Counted from the first letter of the stretch, positions 1-9,500 are shown. The stretch is DNA of 50,684 bases from Hymenobacter artigasi (GCF_012275535.1 NZ_JAAVTK010000024.1:1-50684), one strand, 5' to 3'. Translations and numbers: made by a program. Notes: generated by a model not told the origin, from the sequence alone.

Positions 1-28
1 GACAGTCAACCATAAGAGGAAGCGGAGC

Positions 29-535
29 CTAGGAACTCCGCTCACTGCTTACTGGCTCGTTTTCTTTTGGGTTAGCCCAAATCCTAACACCCTCTAAGTG
101 CTGGAACTCGGAGTAGGCAAACTCCAAAGTTTCAATGGCCTGCGCATTGTCCTGGGACCTGAAATCCGACATCGACAACTTCACCGGCCAGGCTTCCCGG
201 AACTGCCAAGTAGCCAATGCAACATGCTGGCCGTTGAGCAGGCTCAGCAACACATCGATGGTCTGGATGGGCTTCGTGAAATCGGTATTTATCGTAGCGC
301 CAACCCAGGTGGCCAGTGGGGAGTTGGCGCTCATAAAACCGCGCCGCAAGACGAGGTTGCCGGACTGAGGGCTCTGGGGCACGCGGTGTTTGTCGGCCTG
401 TCTACCCTCCTTAATGGCTTCGATTTCCAACTCCGCCACCAGTCCCGTGGCCTCTTGAAAGGCATTGTCAGCCGGGATGCGCACGTCGCCGAACTGCAGC
501 TGAAAATAAAAATCACCCGGCGGATAGCTGTTCAT
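29..535 (-). CDS. Tail tube-like (T4 gp19 family) protein
   Basis: A protein of 168 residues that resembles its upstream neighbour at 548-1012. Both have an early FYFQ block followed by a G-rich segment, a central 'LVLRRGF'/'VTLKKGI' strand motif, and a C-terminal 'IETLEFAY'/'IETLELAY' motif. This layout is typical of the T4 gp19-like tube proteins of contractile phage tails and extracellular contractile injection systems, where hexameric rings stack into the inner tube. Here the family signature is seen in sequence and the role is inferred. The gene follows the neighbour by 12 bases on the same strand, so they are probably co-transcribed. The C-terminus (ENEPVSSERSS) is a polar tail the neighbour lacks. 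The rest of such a cluster, if present, lies beyond the left edge of the window. Confidence 0.75.
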   Translation of the reverse strand: MNSYPPGDFYFQLQFGDVRIPADNAFQEATGLVAELEIEAIKEGRQADKHRVPQSPQSGNLVLRRGFMSANSPLATWVGATINTDFTKPIQTIDVLLSLLNGQHVALATWQFREAWPVKLSMSDFRSQDNAQAIETLEFAYSEFQHLEGVRIWANPKENEPVSSERSS

Positions 536-547
536 CGAGCGTCGCGA

Positions 548-1012
548 TTAACCGTTGGCGATGCTCAGCGTTTCATAGGCCAGCTCCAGGGTTTCGATGG
601 CGACCTCGTTGCCGTCCGCTTTCAGGTCGGTGCCCGTAATCTTGGTGGGCCACGCGTTGTTCAGCGTCCAGGTCATGGTGGGCGCACCCGACTCGTCGAG
701 TAGCTTGATGACCACGGTCTGCCGCTTGGGGGTATTCATTTTGATGGCATTAAACCAGTCCCAGAACTTGTTGTCCTTTACGAATATGCCTTTCTTAAGC
801 GTCACGTTGCCCACTTTCCGCAGGCCGGGCATTTTGATAGTGGAGAAGTTCTCGCTATTGCCGTGTCGGTACTCGATAACCTCTGTTTCGGTATCAAGGC
901 CGCTTACCTCGGCGAAGTAATTGCCTACGCCGCCTGCCAGGCCATCGACCTGAAAATAAAATTTAGCCAGGGGCCAAATGGTGTGGTTTTGGGCGCTACT
1001 ATCGTCTGCCAT
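548..1012 (-). CDS. Tail tube protein, T4 gp19 / injection-system type
   Basis: A protein of 154 residues beginning MADDSSAQNHTIWPLAKFYF, then a 'FAEVSGLDTETEVIEYRHG' block, 'VTLKKGIF', 'WTLNNAWPTKITG' and a final 'AIETLELAYE'. These are the landmarks of the conserved phage tail (T4-like gp19) family, which forms the inner tube of contractile tails and of extracellular injection systems. The length (about 150) is normal. It is the first gene of a two-gene minus-strand unit with the paralogue at 29-535. The start is the ATG at 1010-1012. No sheath, baseplate, spike or ATPase gene is visible to the right, so this is the edge of a cluster or an isolated pair. Confidence 0.85.
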   Translation of the reverse strand: MADDSSAQNHTIWPLAKFYFQVDGLAGGVGNYFAEVSGLDTETEVIEYRHGNSENFSTIKMPGLRKVGNVTLKKGIFVKDNKFWDWFNAIKMNTPKRQTVVIKLLDESGAPTMTWTLNNAWPTKITGTDLKADGNEVAIETLELAYETLSIANG

Positions 1013-1554
1013 AAGTGAAAGGGGCTTTTATGGTGAGGCGCCATTGTTTTTCTGCCTCAATATACCATGTAGAGACTTACCCCGACTCCGCAGTAATGGC
1101 CAAGTGGACCGGTACAGTGGCCCTACTTTAACGGTGGTATAATGCCTTGTGGCTCAGAAAGGCGCGCCTTTCTGACATCCCCTCCCCTCCCCTGGCCAAG
1201 AAAAGCCAAAAATTTGCTTTTAACGGGTCAAAAAGTGGCCTCCGAATCTTTACACCACAAAGCTTTCTGAGCTACTGATAATGAGCCATGGCCTACAGCC
1301 ACTTCGCACCATGTAATTGTGTATTGGAGATGCCATCACCTAGGCTAGCCTGTTTATCACCCGATATGGTTAACCCAAATTAACCAGCTTGTATGGGTAA
1401 TACATATAAACTGGTTAACACAGTTATGTGTTGCTCTCGTGCGTCAGGAGCCAGTTAATGAAGTCCGCAACAGGACAGCCTTTTTGGCCGCCAAATAACA
1501 CGCTGAACCCTGACCACTGCCTGAAACCCCGACCGATAGGTCCGGAATGGCTAA
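1013..1554. other. Intergenic region with TGGTTAA palindrome
   Basis: No gene is convincing here. The right part holds a perfect inverted repeat, TGGTTAA-N6-TTAACCA (1367-1386), and a further TGGTTAA at 1412-1418. Similar GGTTAAAC arms recur at 3379-3404 on the other side of the partition genes, so the motif may be a binding site for a partition or replication protein. That role is inferred from position only. Confidence 0.4.
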
Positions 1555-1902
1555 TTAGTGGTGGCGGCGACCACGCCGTCGTACGTCCTCCCCCTCGGGA
1601 ATTGCCCGCTGACTATCGGGGAACTGGGCCAGGTAAGCTTCGAGCGCCTTGTTAATCAAATACGACTTTTCTCCTTTGGGACCGGGCGTGTAGAAGCTCA
1701 GCCGGTGCAAAGCGTCGTCGTTGGCCTCCGTCAGGATGAAGGTTCCCTTGCGGGTGGCAGGAGCTGCTTCCGGTTTTGCGGGTATTGATGGGGCTGCCGG
1801 TGGCGCAACCGGGGAAAGCGCCTGGGGGGGACGGGGAGGTTGCGGACGGCCGGCACCGGTTAGCAGGTCGTTGATATCGCGGGGGGCAGAGGAAGAAGCC
1901 AT
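1555..1902 (-). CDS. Ribbon-helix-helix centromere-binding-type protein
   Basis: A protein of 115 residues. Residues about 1-55 are Pro/Ala-rich and probably disordered. Residues about 57-100 read as beta-strand, helix, helix, with a 'GTFILTEANDDALHRLSF' strand/helix and a 'GEKSYLINKALEAYLAQF' helix, the pattern of ribbon-helix-helix DNA-binding proteins. A basic tail (RRRGRRHH) ends it. It lies 31 bases downstream of a ParA gene on the same strand, the usual order of type Ib partition operons, where a small ribbon-helix-helix protein binds the centromere and stimulates the ParA ATPase. The partner role is inferred from that arrangement; the fold is inferred from sequence pattern. Confidence 0.6.
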   Translation of the reverse strand: MASSSAPRDINDLLTGAGRPQPPRPPQALSPVAPPAAPSIPAKPEAAPATRKGTFILTEANDDALHRLSFYTPGPKGEKSYLINKALEAYLAQFPDSQRAIPEGEDVRRRGRRHH

Positions 1903-1933
1903 GAGTGGAAAAGCGAATGAATGTAAAAAGAGG

Positions 1934-2740
1934 CTACAGGCGCGAGAGCACCTCGTCGGTCAGGAGTTGAAAGTCCGCAACTGCATTGGAATCCGGGGTG
2001 CGGAGTTGGGCTGGTACGGCATCGCGCTGAGCGTCCCCCAGCCGCTTATCCGTGCGCACATTGGCCATTACCTGGCCAGGAAACAAGTGATTGGCAGCCG
2101 CCACGATGTCAGCGTGAAGGGTGTTGCGTACCCGTGGGTTGAAATCGGTGAAGAAGAGGCCGATGAAACGTAGGTTTGGGTTCATGCCTGGCTCCTGCTG
2201 AATCAGGGTTGTCAACTCCGCCAGCTTGTTGAGTGATTTCAGGGAAAAGTAGCTTGGCAACGCTGGGGCCAGGTAATGCGTCGCGGCGCACAGACCGATA
2301 AGCGTAATGTCTTCCAGGGAAGGCGGACAGTCGATGATGACGAAATCAAAGCCACCGGCCTCAGCCGCGAGCACGTCGCGCAGCGCGAAGCGGAAGTCAT
2401 CGGGCCGATGAGCAATTAACTCCTTCGAACGGGGCTTCAAGTCATCGTCCGTGGGCAGCAGCCAGAGCGTCGGCAGTTTCGTTTGCACCAGGGCATCCAG
2501 GAGCCCACCGCCAGCCAGCAGTACCTGGCCCGTGCTCGTGGAGTATTCTTCCCTGGTTAGCGCGGAAGTCGCATCGCCTTGCACGTCAAGGTCCACCAAC
2601 AGTACCTGGTAGCCGCGATTGGCCAGCTCGCCGCTTAGGTTCAGGCTTGTGGTGGTCTTGCCCACCCCCCCCTTGCGCCCGACGACCGCAATAATGACCG
2701 GAGGCTGCTTTTCTTTCACGGGGGGATTCTTCTTTTTCAT
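1934..2740 (-). CDS. parA: ParA family partition ATPase
   Basis: A deviant Walker-type ATPase of 268 residues from the chosen ATG at 2738-2740 (a TTG start 24 codons upstream is possible but less likely). The P-loop is 'VVGRKGGVGKTTTSLNLS' with the characteristic lysine of the KGGxGKT motif. The second conserved block is 'VLLVDLDVQGDAT', and Walker B is 'FDFVIIDCPPSLE'. ParA proteins segregate low-copy plasmids or chromosomes by ATP-dependent patterning on the nucleoid. It is followed at once by a small ribbon-helix-helix gene, and AT-rich palindromic repeats lie just upstream. The absence of a full-size ParB nearby argues for a plasmid-type (type Ib) system rather than chromosomal ParAB. Confidence 0.9.
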   Translation of the reverse strand: MKKKNPPVKEKQPPVIIAVVGRKGGVGKTTTSLNLSGELANRGYQVLLVDLDVQGDATSALTREEYSTSTGQVLLAGGGLLDALVQTKLPTLWLLPTDDDLKPRSKELIAHRPDDFRFALRDVLAAEAGGFDFVIIDCPPSLEDITLIGLCAATHYLAPALPSYFSLKSLNKLAELTTLIQQEPGMNPNLRFIGLFFTDFNPRVRNTLHADIVAAANHLFPGQVMANVRTDKRLGDAQRDAVPAQLRTPDSNAVADFQLLTDEVLSRL

Positions 2741-2787
2741 AGGATGCCGGAGGTTGGGATTTTCAGGAGTTAGGAAGCATGGCAAAG

Positions 2788-3041
2788 GTAACTGGCTAAA
2801 ATGGGCATACAATACAAAACATTATAAGCAGATTATATTTTTAATCCATTTTAAATGTTTAAACTGTTTTATTGAATTGTATAATAACAATGCGCTGTAA
2901 ATCAGTGCTTAGCTGTATAAACAATATAAACCATTTTACCTGGCTAAAAAAGTTCAAAATATTAACAATACACACTTGTTTATCCGTTTTAAATGGTCAA
3001 ACCATATAAGCTTATTAAAACGTTTTAAATGGTTTAAATGG
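2788..3041. repeat. AT-rich repeats upstream of parA
   Basis: A very AT-rich stretch with several variants of the same motif: 'GGCTAAAATGGG' near 2794, 'CCATTTTAAATG' near 2846, 'CCATTTTACC' near 2930 followed by 'GGCTAAAA', 'CCGTTTTAAATGGTCAAACC' near 2984, and 'CGTTTTAAATGGTTTAAATG' near 3020. The core reads as YCRTTTTAAATGG, partly palindromic. Repeated motifs beside a parA/ribbon-helix-helix operon are typical of a centromere (parS-like) or autoregulatory operator, and replication iterons are also possible. Confidence 0.55.
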
Positions 3042-3060
3042 GGGCTATGCGTGGGGTAGT

Positions 3061-3664
3061 AAACTTGGCATCTACAGAACGCACAATAGGTTATTGGTCT
3101 GGCTCACTCATCCTATCAGCAAGGGGCATAATGATGCGTTCCATTGCCGAGCGATTCTAGCCCGCAACGGGCGCAACCAGCTGTGGGCTTGCTCGGCCCC
3201 ATTCCTGAGGTTTTGCGCTTGCACGTCGAGATTATCAGAGGGGCAAACTTGCCCTGCAGGCTAATAGCTGTCAACTAGTCTATGTAGACTTTTGGCTGGC
3301 TGGTTTGCCTCACCACTAAAGGAAAAGTTTTCTCTGAAAAAAGGCTGGATAGTCAAGGAAGTTAAAGTTAATAATATGGGTTAAACATACAAAACAGTTT
3401 AACCAGTAATGAATGTGATGTGGTTTTGCGCACGTTAGCCGTATAAAAGATTCGTCAAGGAATGCTGACTATTGATGTGTTGCACGAGGCCCGTGGCGGG
3501 GTGGCGTACTTTGTGCTGGCTGCCCCAGATAATGACGGCCAGGGCGCCAGAAATAGGCGGCACGCGGTAGCCGCCGGGGCCGGCCGCAAAATGGGAACGA
3601 CCACGGACTCGATTCCAGCGGGGAGGGGAGGCAAGGCCCGGTTTCGTAGGCTTGCTCGTGCCAG
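3061..3664. other. Non-coding stretch with GGTTAAAC palindrome
   Basis: No gene is supported. There is a perfect inverted repeat GGTTAAAC-N10-GTTTAACC at 3379-3404, related to the TGGTTAA palindrome at 1367-1386. Several short GC-rich hairpins lie around 3160-3260. The stretch could belong to a replication origin or to the partition control region; nothing here proves either. Confidence 0.35.
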
Positions 3665-4183
3665 GCCAGGAGGTTATGCCAGACGGAGCATGGCCCGATT
3701 TCCGTTTCAGCCTGTGCATGGTCTTGACCAAAACGCTGGTCAAGAAAATGGCCGGCCCGGGCGGAGTGCTGTACCTGAATTCGGCGGAGCGGCGAGTTTG
3801 GGCTCTGGGGCAGTAATGTGCTGTCAAGCTGACGGAAGCGGCCGTGGATGCGGCGGCGTGGTGGGGGAGGGGCGATTGCAGGAGCGAGCATCGGTGCTGG
3901 CAGAGGTGTCCACGTTTGTGGCGCGGACAGCGGAGTAGCTGCGCCGGCAAGGCGACCTCGCCCATGTGCTGACGATGTCCCTCAGCAAGAACTGGTTCGG
4001 AGCGAACGCAGGCATTCACATTCGGCATGGCCGCTGCCTAATCGCGACACGTGGGAACTAACGGTGCGGGCTGCGCAACTGCTGGGCTGGCTCTGGACGC
4101 CGAGGGTGGGGGACGTGAAAGCCGGCGGTGTACCGGCCGGTCTGGTATTCCCTAGCGGCCAGCAGCGGGGATTTCTTGGGTAG
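3665..4183 (+). pseudogene. umuC: Decayed umuC (Y-family DNA polymerase) remnant
   Basis: Pieces of UmuC, the catalytic subunit of translesion DNA polymerase V, are readable in changing plus frames. They are GYARR...PVHGL near 3669 (compare the FGREIRATV...VGVG region), TKTLVKKMAGPGGVLYLNSA near 3727, EVSTFVARTAE then stop then LRRQGDLAHVLTMSLSKNWF near 3904-3990, and finally a 'TWELTVRAAQLLGWLW' to 'KAGGVPAGL' segment (about 4050-4145) matching the C-terminal domain. At least two frameshifts and two in-frame stops break it, and the N-terminal catalytic palm is missing. UmuC genes are common plasmid cargo, which agrees with the neighbouring partition locus. The order of pieces matches E. coli UmuC as remembered. 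Confidence 0.7.
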
Positions 4184-4385
4184 TTCGTGCCATTGGTGGC
4201 CGGAACTTAGGTAACGGGCCATAGCGCACAGATAATGGCGGCACTGGATAGCCTGAATGAGCGGTTAGGAAGGGGGACGGTCCTGAGGTATCACCGGAGC
4301 CAACGAGCGGCGGGTCGGTCCCATGGCAGGGGCAGGTCGCCCTGAGCGTGAGGACAATTACCTTCGAGTAAAAACAGGTTAGCCT

Positions 4386-4724
4386 ATGCGTCGTCACGAA
4401 ATAACGGACCGGCAGTGGACTGTGGTTGCACCCCTGCTTTCGGGTAAGGCGACCGACTGCGGCGTTACGGCCAAAGATAATCGACTGTTTTTCAACGCCG
4501 TCGTTTGGCTCATGCGCACCGGGGTGCCGTGGGCCGACCTGCCCGAGCGCTTCGGCAAGCCGAATTCGGTCTGCCGTCGCTTCCGCCGACTGGCGCAAAA
4601 GGGCGTGTGGGAGGCCTTGTTTGAGGCCCTAAAAGCCCCGGAGCTGGAGTGGGTCATGCTCGATTCCACCATTTTACGGGCCCATCAGCACTCGGCGGGC
4701 CAAAAAAAAGCCCCCCGCCGCTGA
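4386..4724 (+). CDS. IS5-type transposase, first frame (OrfA)
   Basis: A protein of 112 residues starting MRRHEITDRQWTVVAPLL, with 'NRLFFNAVVWLMRTGVPWADLP' and 'GKPNSVCRRFRRL', the usual N-terminal part of IS5/IS427 transposases. The first catalytic aspartate is in 'VMLDSTILRAHQHSAG'. The frame ends just after an eight-A run (4702-4709) at a TGA. The second half lies in the +1-related frame, so full-length enzyme needs frameshifting, either transcriptional slippage on the A run or ribosomal shifting. Some IS427-group elements are known to use frameshifting. A mutation is the alternative explanation. Confidence 0.8.
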   Translation: MRRHEITDRQWTVVAPLLSGKATDCGVTAKDNRLFFNAVVWLMRTGVPWADLPERFGKPNSVCRRFRRLAQKGVWEALFEALKAPELEWVMLDSTILRAHQHSAGQKKAPRR

Positions 4725-4749
4725 ATGCCTGGGTCGTAGCCGGGGCGGA

Positions 4750-5136
4750 ATGAGCACCAAAATCCACGCCTGCACCGATGCGCTGGGCAATGCCGTGCGC
4801 CTGCTGGCCACCGAAGGACAGGCGGGGGATTGCCCCCAGACCTTGCCCTTGCTGAAAGACTTGCGGCCGGGAAAAGTCTTGGCGGACACGGCCTATGACA
4901 GCGACGAAAACCGCGCTTATTGTGCGGATCACGGCATCGAGGCCGTGATTCCCAGCCACCCCGGACGGGTGAAGCCGGCGGAAATGGACGAAGAAATCTA
5001 CCGGGACCGTAACAAAATCGAACGCTTTTTTGGCCGTCTCAAACAGTATCGGCGCCTGGCCACCCGCTACGAAAAAACCGTCGTGTCTTTCTTAGCCTTC
5101 TGGCACGTGGCCGCCGCACTCGATTGGTTGCGCTGA
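4750..5136 (+). CDS. IS5-type transposase, second frame (OrfB)
   Basis: The C-terminal part of the same transposase, 128 residues from the first ATG. The open frame continues upstream through AKKKPPAAECLGRSRGG, which is the linker normally found after the first Asp region, so the fused product is intact at the sequence level. The second catalytic Asp is in 'VLADTAYDSDENR', and the glutamate is in 'RNKIERFFGRLKQYRRLATRYEKT', the Y-(2)-R-(3)-E-like signature of the IS4/IS5 superfamily. The frame ends inside the right inverted repeat, as is usual. Confidence 0.8.
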   Translation: MSTKIHACTDALGNAVRLLATEGQAGDCPQTLPLLKDLRPGKVLADTAYDSDENRAYCADHGIEAVIPSHPGRVKPAEMDEEIYRDRNKIERFFGRLKQYRRLATRYEKTVVSFLAFWHVAAALDWLR

Positions 5137-5150
5137 TTGTCCTCAAGCCC

Positions 5151-5709
5151 TAGTCTACCCCAGACCATACCTCGCGAATGCAGGACCATTTGGTAGTCAA
5201 CTTACTCTGCTTAGAACGTATCAGGTGTTGTTTCCAATGCTTCCCGCTGTTTCCCGTTTTATTTTACCGGTGCTCTTCGTTTAAACGTGCCGAGAGGCCA
5301 AGACAGTGGGTTGCTGCGCTGGCGAAATAGGATGAACTACGGTGAGATGTTGCACGTGTTAGAAAGCTCAGCACCATCGTGATATCAGCCAGTGCGGCAA
5401 CGACTCACTCATATGAAGTGATGATTTTACTTTAGCGCTTAGGAAGTAAAAAACCATTTTAAGTGCATAATCAACTCAAATACATGCACTTATAAGTAAA
5501 TAGGTTTTCTGTTCGTTTTTGCCTTGTAAAACACCTTCTTCAAAAGCTTCTAATGATTAATTTCCAGTTATTTGCAATTAATGATTAGCTGGTTGACCGA
5601 GTGGTTTGCTTTCTAAGCCCCTAAATGCAACTGCTCCGATGAATTACCAGAGCGCGTTCCCCTTCGGACCGTTTCTTTGAACCTCGGCTTTAAATCGTTT
5701 CCGTGCAGC
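5151..5709. other. Intergenic region with dyad
   Basis: No coding capacity is evident. It contains one perfect dyad, AAGTGCAT-N15-ATGCACTT (5461-5491), within AT-rich sequence, possibly a regulator operator. Its target gene is not identifiable because the next ORF is broken. Confidence 0.3.
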
Positions 5710-5985
5710 ATGGCCGGTATCCGAATCGAAAACGTGGGGAACGTTAATCTTACGTATGCGCACTTGGATGTCTTTCAGATGGCGGCCACGAGCCCGTTTC
5801 TGTAAATCAGCATCACGGCGGAAAAGGCGCTGTGCTTCAAATTATTTGCGTTTGACCAGGACGTAACCCTCACCCAGGACGAGTGGGCGCGCATCTTAGG
5901 GCATGCCCATGACTTTATGCCCAGGGCCATTGCCAACGAAAAATTCTTCCAGCAGTGGTACAACCGCGAAGGTCCCGCGGAATGA
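5710..5985 (+). pseudogene. Hypothetical ORF with internal TAA
   Basis: A continuous plus frame MAGIRIENVGNVNLTYAHLD... runs to 'WYNREGPAE' and is interrupted only by a TAA at 5803-5805 (after SPFL). The part after the stop (EKALCFKLFAFDQDVTLTQD, ARILGHAHDFMPRAI) has protein-like composition. The product family is not recognised. It reads most simply as a small gene killed by one nonsense mutation. Confidence 0.4.
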
Positions 5986-6105
5986 GGGGCCCCAGCCTAT
6001 CGTTTCCCTTGCTCTTCGGCCCCTCCAAGTGAACGGCTTGGTACTTCGTACTTTGGGCGGATGCTACGCTTCTAGTTTTGCCTCGATGACCTGCCCGCCG
6101 AACTC

Positions 6106-6495
6106 GTGGATTCGGAAACGGCGGCCTATTACCGCCTCGAGGAGACGCTTCGCTTGCACCAGGGCAACGAGGTAGTGTTTGTAGAAGCAGCCGTGCCGGT
6201 GGTGGAATTCGCGACCTGGCTGTGCGCCTGGTGGACGGCCCACCAACCGGCCAAATCCTACACGCCCAATGGTGCCGACCCCGACTACGGGCCGCTGTTG
6301 CTGCTAGCCCCGACTGGGGGCGGCTGCCACCGCTTGATGTACAGTCGGGGGAATACCCCCGCCAATTACAAGGCTGAGCAAGCCAACTGGCACTACGCAG
6401 TGACGCGTTTCTGCGAAGACGTGCGCCAGGCGGTCTGGGAGCGTTACCACTTGCATCTAGAGCGGCTGTTGCCGCCTCACCAACTTTCTCATTGA
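6106..6495 (+). CDS. Hypothetical protein
   Basis: A protein of 129 residues from a GTG at 6106. The frame stays open up to a TAG at 6073-6075 (FCLDDLPAELVDSETAAYYR), so the true gene may have been longer and 5'-truncated. The sequence is rich in Trp and Tyr (FATWLCAWWTAHQPAKSY, NYKAEQANWHYAVTRFCEDV), with no signal peptide or membrane segment. I do not recognise the family. A strong hairpin follows at 6527-6555. Confidence 0.45.
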   Translation: MDSETAAYYRLEETLRLHQGNEVVFVEAAVPVVEFATWLCAWWTAHQPAKSYTPNGADPDYGPLLLLAPTGGGCHRLMYSRGNTPANYKAEQANWHYAVTRFCEDVRQAVWERYHLHLERLLPPHQLSH

Positions 6496-6526
6496 ACGCT
6501 CGTTATCAGCTGATGCCGTAAACAAA

Positions 6527-6555
6527 AGCGCCCCCATCCTTTGGATGGGGGCGCT
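6527..6555. terminator. Bidirectional rho-independent-type hairpin
   Basis: A perfect 13-bp stem (AGCGCCCCCATCC / GGATGGGGGCGCT) with a 3-base loop. It sits between the convergent gene ends at 6495 (plus) and 6597 (minus), so it can serve both. A short A run precedes it, giving U residues on the minus transcript. Confidence 0.8.
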
Positions 6556-6596
6556 GCGTGACCCTCCAGGTGGAGCGCCAACGGGAGCCGGGCCGG

Positions 6597-9500
6597 TTAC
6601 TCCACCGTCAGGCGCAAAGCCTTGTTGCCGGTGCGCACCACGTACACCCCCGTAGCTATGCCGGCTGGCAGCGCCAGCGCGGCCGTGCCCGTGGCATCGG
6701 CGGTGGCCGACATCACGACGCGGCCCACGGCATCGAGCACCTGCACCAGCGTGCCGGGCTGCGTGCCGCTGAGCAGGGTGCGGGCCGTGGCAGGGTTCGG
6801 GTACAGGACCAGGCCCGTAGCGGCCTCGCTCGGGCGCACGCTGCGCACGGGCGAGTAGCTGAAGCTGCCATCCTCGTCCACCTGCTTGAGGCGGTAGTAG
6901 AGCGTGGCATTACCAGCTGGCAGTTGGGCGTCGGTTAGGGCGTAGTCGCGGGGGGCGGTGCTGGTGCCGGCGGCGGCCACCGTGCCCAGGCGGCCGAAGG
7001 CGGTGCCGTCGGCGCTGCGCTCCACTTCGAACCGGGCTGTGTTTTTCTCCGAAGCGGTGCGCCACTGCAGCCGCACGGCGTGGGTCAGGGCCGTGGCCGT
7101 GAAGTCGGTCAGTTCGACGGGCAGCGGGTTCGCGCTGTTGCCGAGTGTCCAGACGGAGAAGTCGGCGATGCTAGTTTTGGTCACCACGTTGGGGCCGGCC
7201 GTGGTGCCGCGCTGCGGAATCCAGGGCGTGCCGCCGCTCACCGACTTGAACAAGGCCAAATTGGCGGTGGGGATGCCGTTGCGCTCGTGGTCGAAGTAAG
7301 CAAAGTCCATCGTCACATTTAAGCCGGCGTTGGTGGCGGGCCGGATGTCAAAGTTGCGCAGGATGCTCTGGCTGGTCCCGGCCCCGGCGATGGCCGTGCC
7401 GGTGGTGCGTGTGACAAGGGTAGCGCCGGGGGCAATGGAGCCGGCGGCGGGCGTCAGCGTCAGGCCCAGGCCGGCGAAGGGCTCACCGCTGCCGGGCGTC
7501 AGCGTGCGGCTCACCACGACTTTGCCCACCACGTAGCTGGCGTCGGACTCGGTGAGTGTAGCCGAGCCGCCCAGGTTCACCTGGTAGCTGCTGGTGGTTG
7601 TCAGCGTGCCGCTGGTCAGGGTCAGCCCGGAGTTGATGGTCAGGGTCTGGGCCAGCTGCACGGTGCCGGTGGGCTTGTTCACCAGCACGGTGGTGAAGCC
7701 GGTGCCGTTGCTCAAGGTCTGGGTGGCGGCGCTGCCCACGAACTGCACGGGGCCCGAGAAGGTAGCAGTGCCGCTGTTGGTCAGGTTGCCGCTGACCTGC
7801 AGCGTGGCGCCACCGCTGGCGGTGAAGCTGCCGCCGGTGTTGATGGTCAGGTCCTTCGTCGCCAGCGTGCCGGTGGTCAGGTTAGGGTAGCGGGGCTGGC
7901 CGGTGGGCACCACCACGTTGGTGGCGGCATCGGGCACCTGGCCGTAGCTCCAGTTCTGGCAGGCCAGCGGGCCGGTGCTCAGGCTGCCGTTCCAGGTGGT
8001 GGTGGGCGTGGCGGGCACGCTCACCGTTACCAGGGCCGGGGCCGTGGCGGTGTTGCCGCCGGCATCGGTCACGGTCAGGGTCACGGGCAGGCCGTTGGTC
8101 ACGGCGGGAGCGTCGGTGGTCCAGGTGGGGCCGTTGGTGAGGGTGCCCAGGTTGGCGGCGTTGCCCGTGGCGTCGGCCGTGGTCAGGCCGCTGCCTTCGT
8201 TCAGGCGGTAGTAGGCCACCAGGCCGGCCGTGCCGCCGGGCAGGCCCACGCCCTTGGCGGTGTTGAGCTGGGCCGCCGTGCGGGCAACGTTCCACACCCG
8301 CACCTCGTCGATGCTGCCGGGGAAGTACTCGCCGCCGCAGAAAGTCGGGCAGGTCGAGGCGATGCGCAGGTTGCTGGCATCGGGCACGGCGTGCGGGGCC
8401 GGCGTGTCGCTGCCAATGGCCACGCCGTCGAGGTACAGGGTCCGGGTGGTGCCGTCGTAGGTGGCCGCTACGTGGTGCCAGGCGCCCACCAGGCTGGGCG
8501 TGGCCACGACGATGTCCCGGTTCCACCAGTAGTTAATCAGGCCGGAATTGTAGAGGCGCAGCGCGTTCACCTGGTTGTCGGTGCCATAATTGCCCCAGCC
8601 TATGATGCCGTACGTGCCCATCGCGGTGGGCTTAATCCAGGCCTCAATGGTGTAAGCGGTGTTGCCCACCGGCACGGGGGTGGTTGCGGGCAGGGCCACG
8701 TACTGGTTGGTGCCATTGAAGGTCAGGGCGCTGGCCACGGTGGCCGGCACCACATCGGTGCAACTGAAGGCGCTGGGCGATACGCTCAGCGCGCCAGCCG
8801 CAGCGGGGCCGCAATTGGCGGTGCTGCCGTTGTTCACGGCGCTGGCCGTTATCGTAGCGTTGCCGTTCACGTCCAGCGTTACGCCGGCGTTCCGGGCCAC
8901 GGCCACTGGCAGCGGGCACACCGTCACGGTGTTGGAGTAAGCCCCCTGGCCGGTTACGCTGGTTTTATCGGCCCGCACGCGATAGTAATAGGTCGTACCG
9001 GTGGTCAGGCCCGTCACGGCCTGGCTCGTGCCGCTGCTCGCCGTGAAGGGCGAGCCGGCAATGGCCGTCGAGAGGTTGGCGGCCGTTGATACATCGAGGC
9101 GGTAGCCATTATCCACCGTCCCCACGGCCGGGGCCGTCCAGTTGGCGGTGAAGCCGGAAGTGCTCTGGCTGGTGGCGGCCGTGGCCGTGGGCACCACCAG
9201 CGCGTAGCTCTCCACGTAGTTCGACGTGGGGCCGGTGAGGGCGAAGTTGGCAAGCGTGCCGGCGTAGGCGCTGGCCGTCTGGTCGTAGAGGGTGGTCTGG
9301 CCGGTGTTGGTGCCGCCGGCGGTGCCCTGGTCAAAGTTCAGGTAGAACTTCAGGCTGGCCGGTACGGCAGCGGCCGTGCTGAGCAGGTCGGCCTGAATAT
9401 TGGCCGCCGTCAGCGCGGCGGTGTAGATGCGGACCTCGTCGAGGCGGCCGTTCAGCAGGTTGCCGTACGTCGGCGACTTGCCCAGCGTGAGGTTGCCGGA

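Larger units (their letters stand above)
4344..5150 (+). mobile_element. IS5-family (IS427-like) insertion sequence
   Basis: Imperfect terminal inverted repeats bound the element: GAGCGTGAGGACAATTA at 4344-4360 and, read in reverse complement, GGGCTTGAGGACAATCA at 5134-5150 (four mismatches over 17). Size is 807 bp, normal for the group. It contains a two-frame DDE transposase. No clear target duplication was seen. It lies immediately right of the umuC remnant. Confidence 0.75.
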
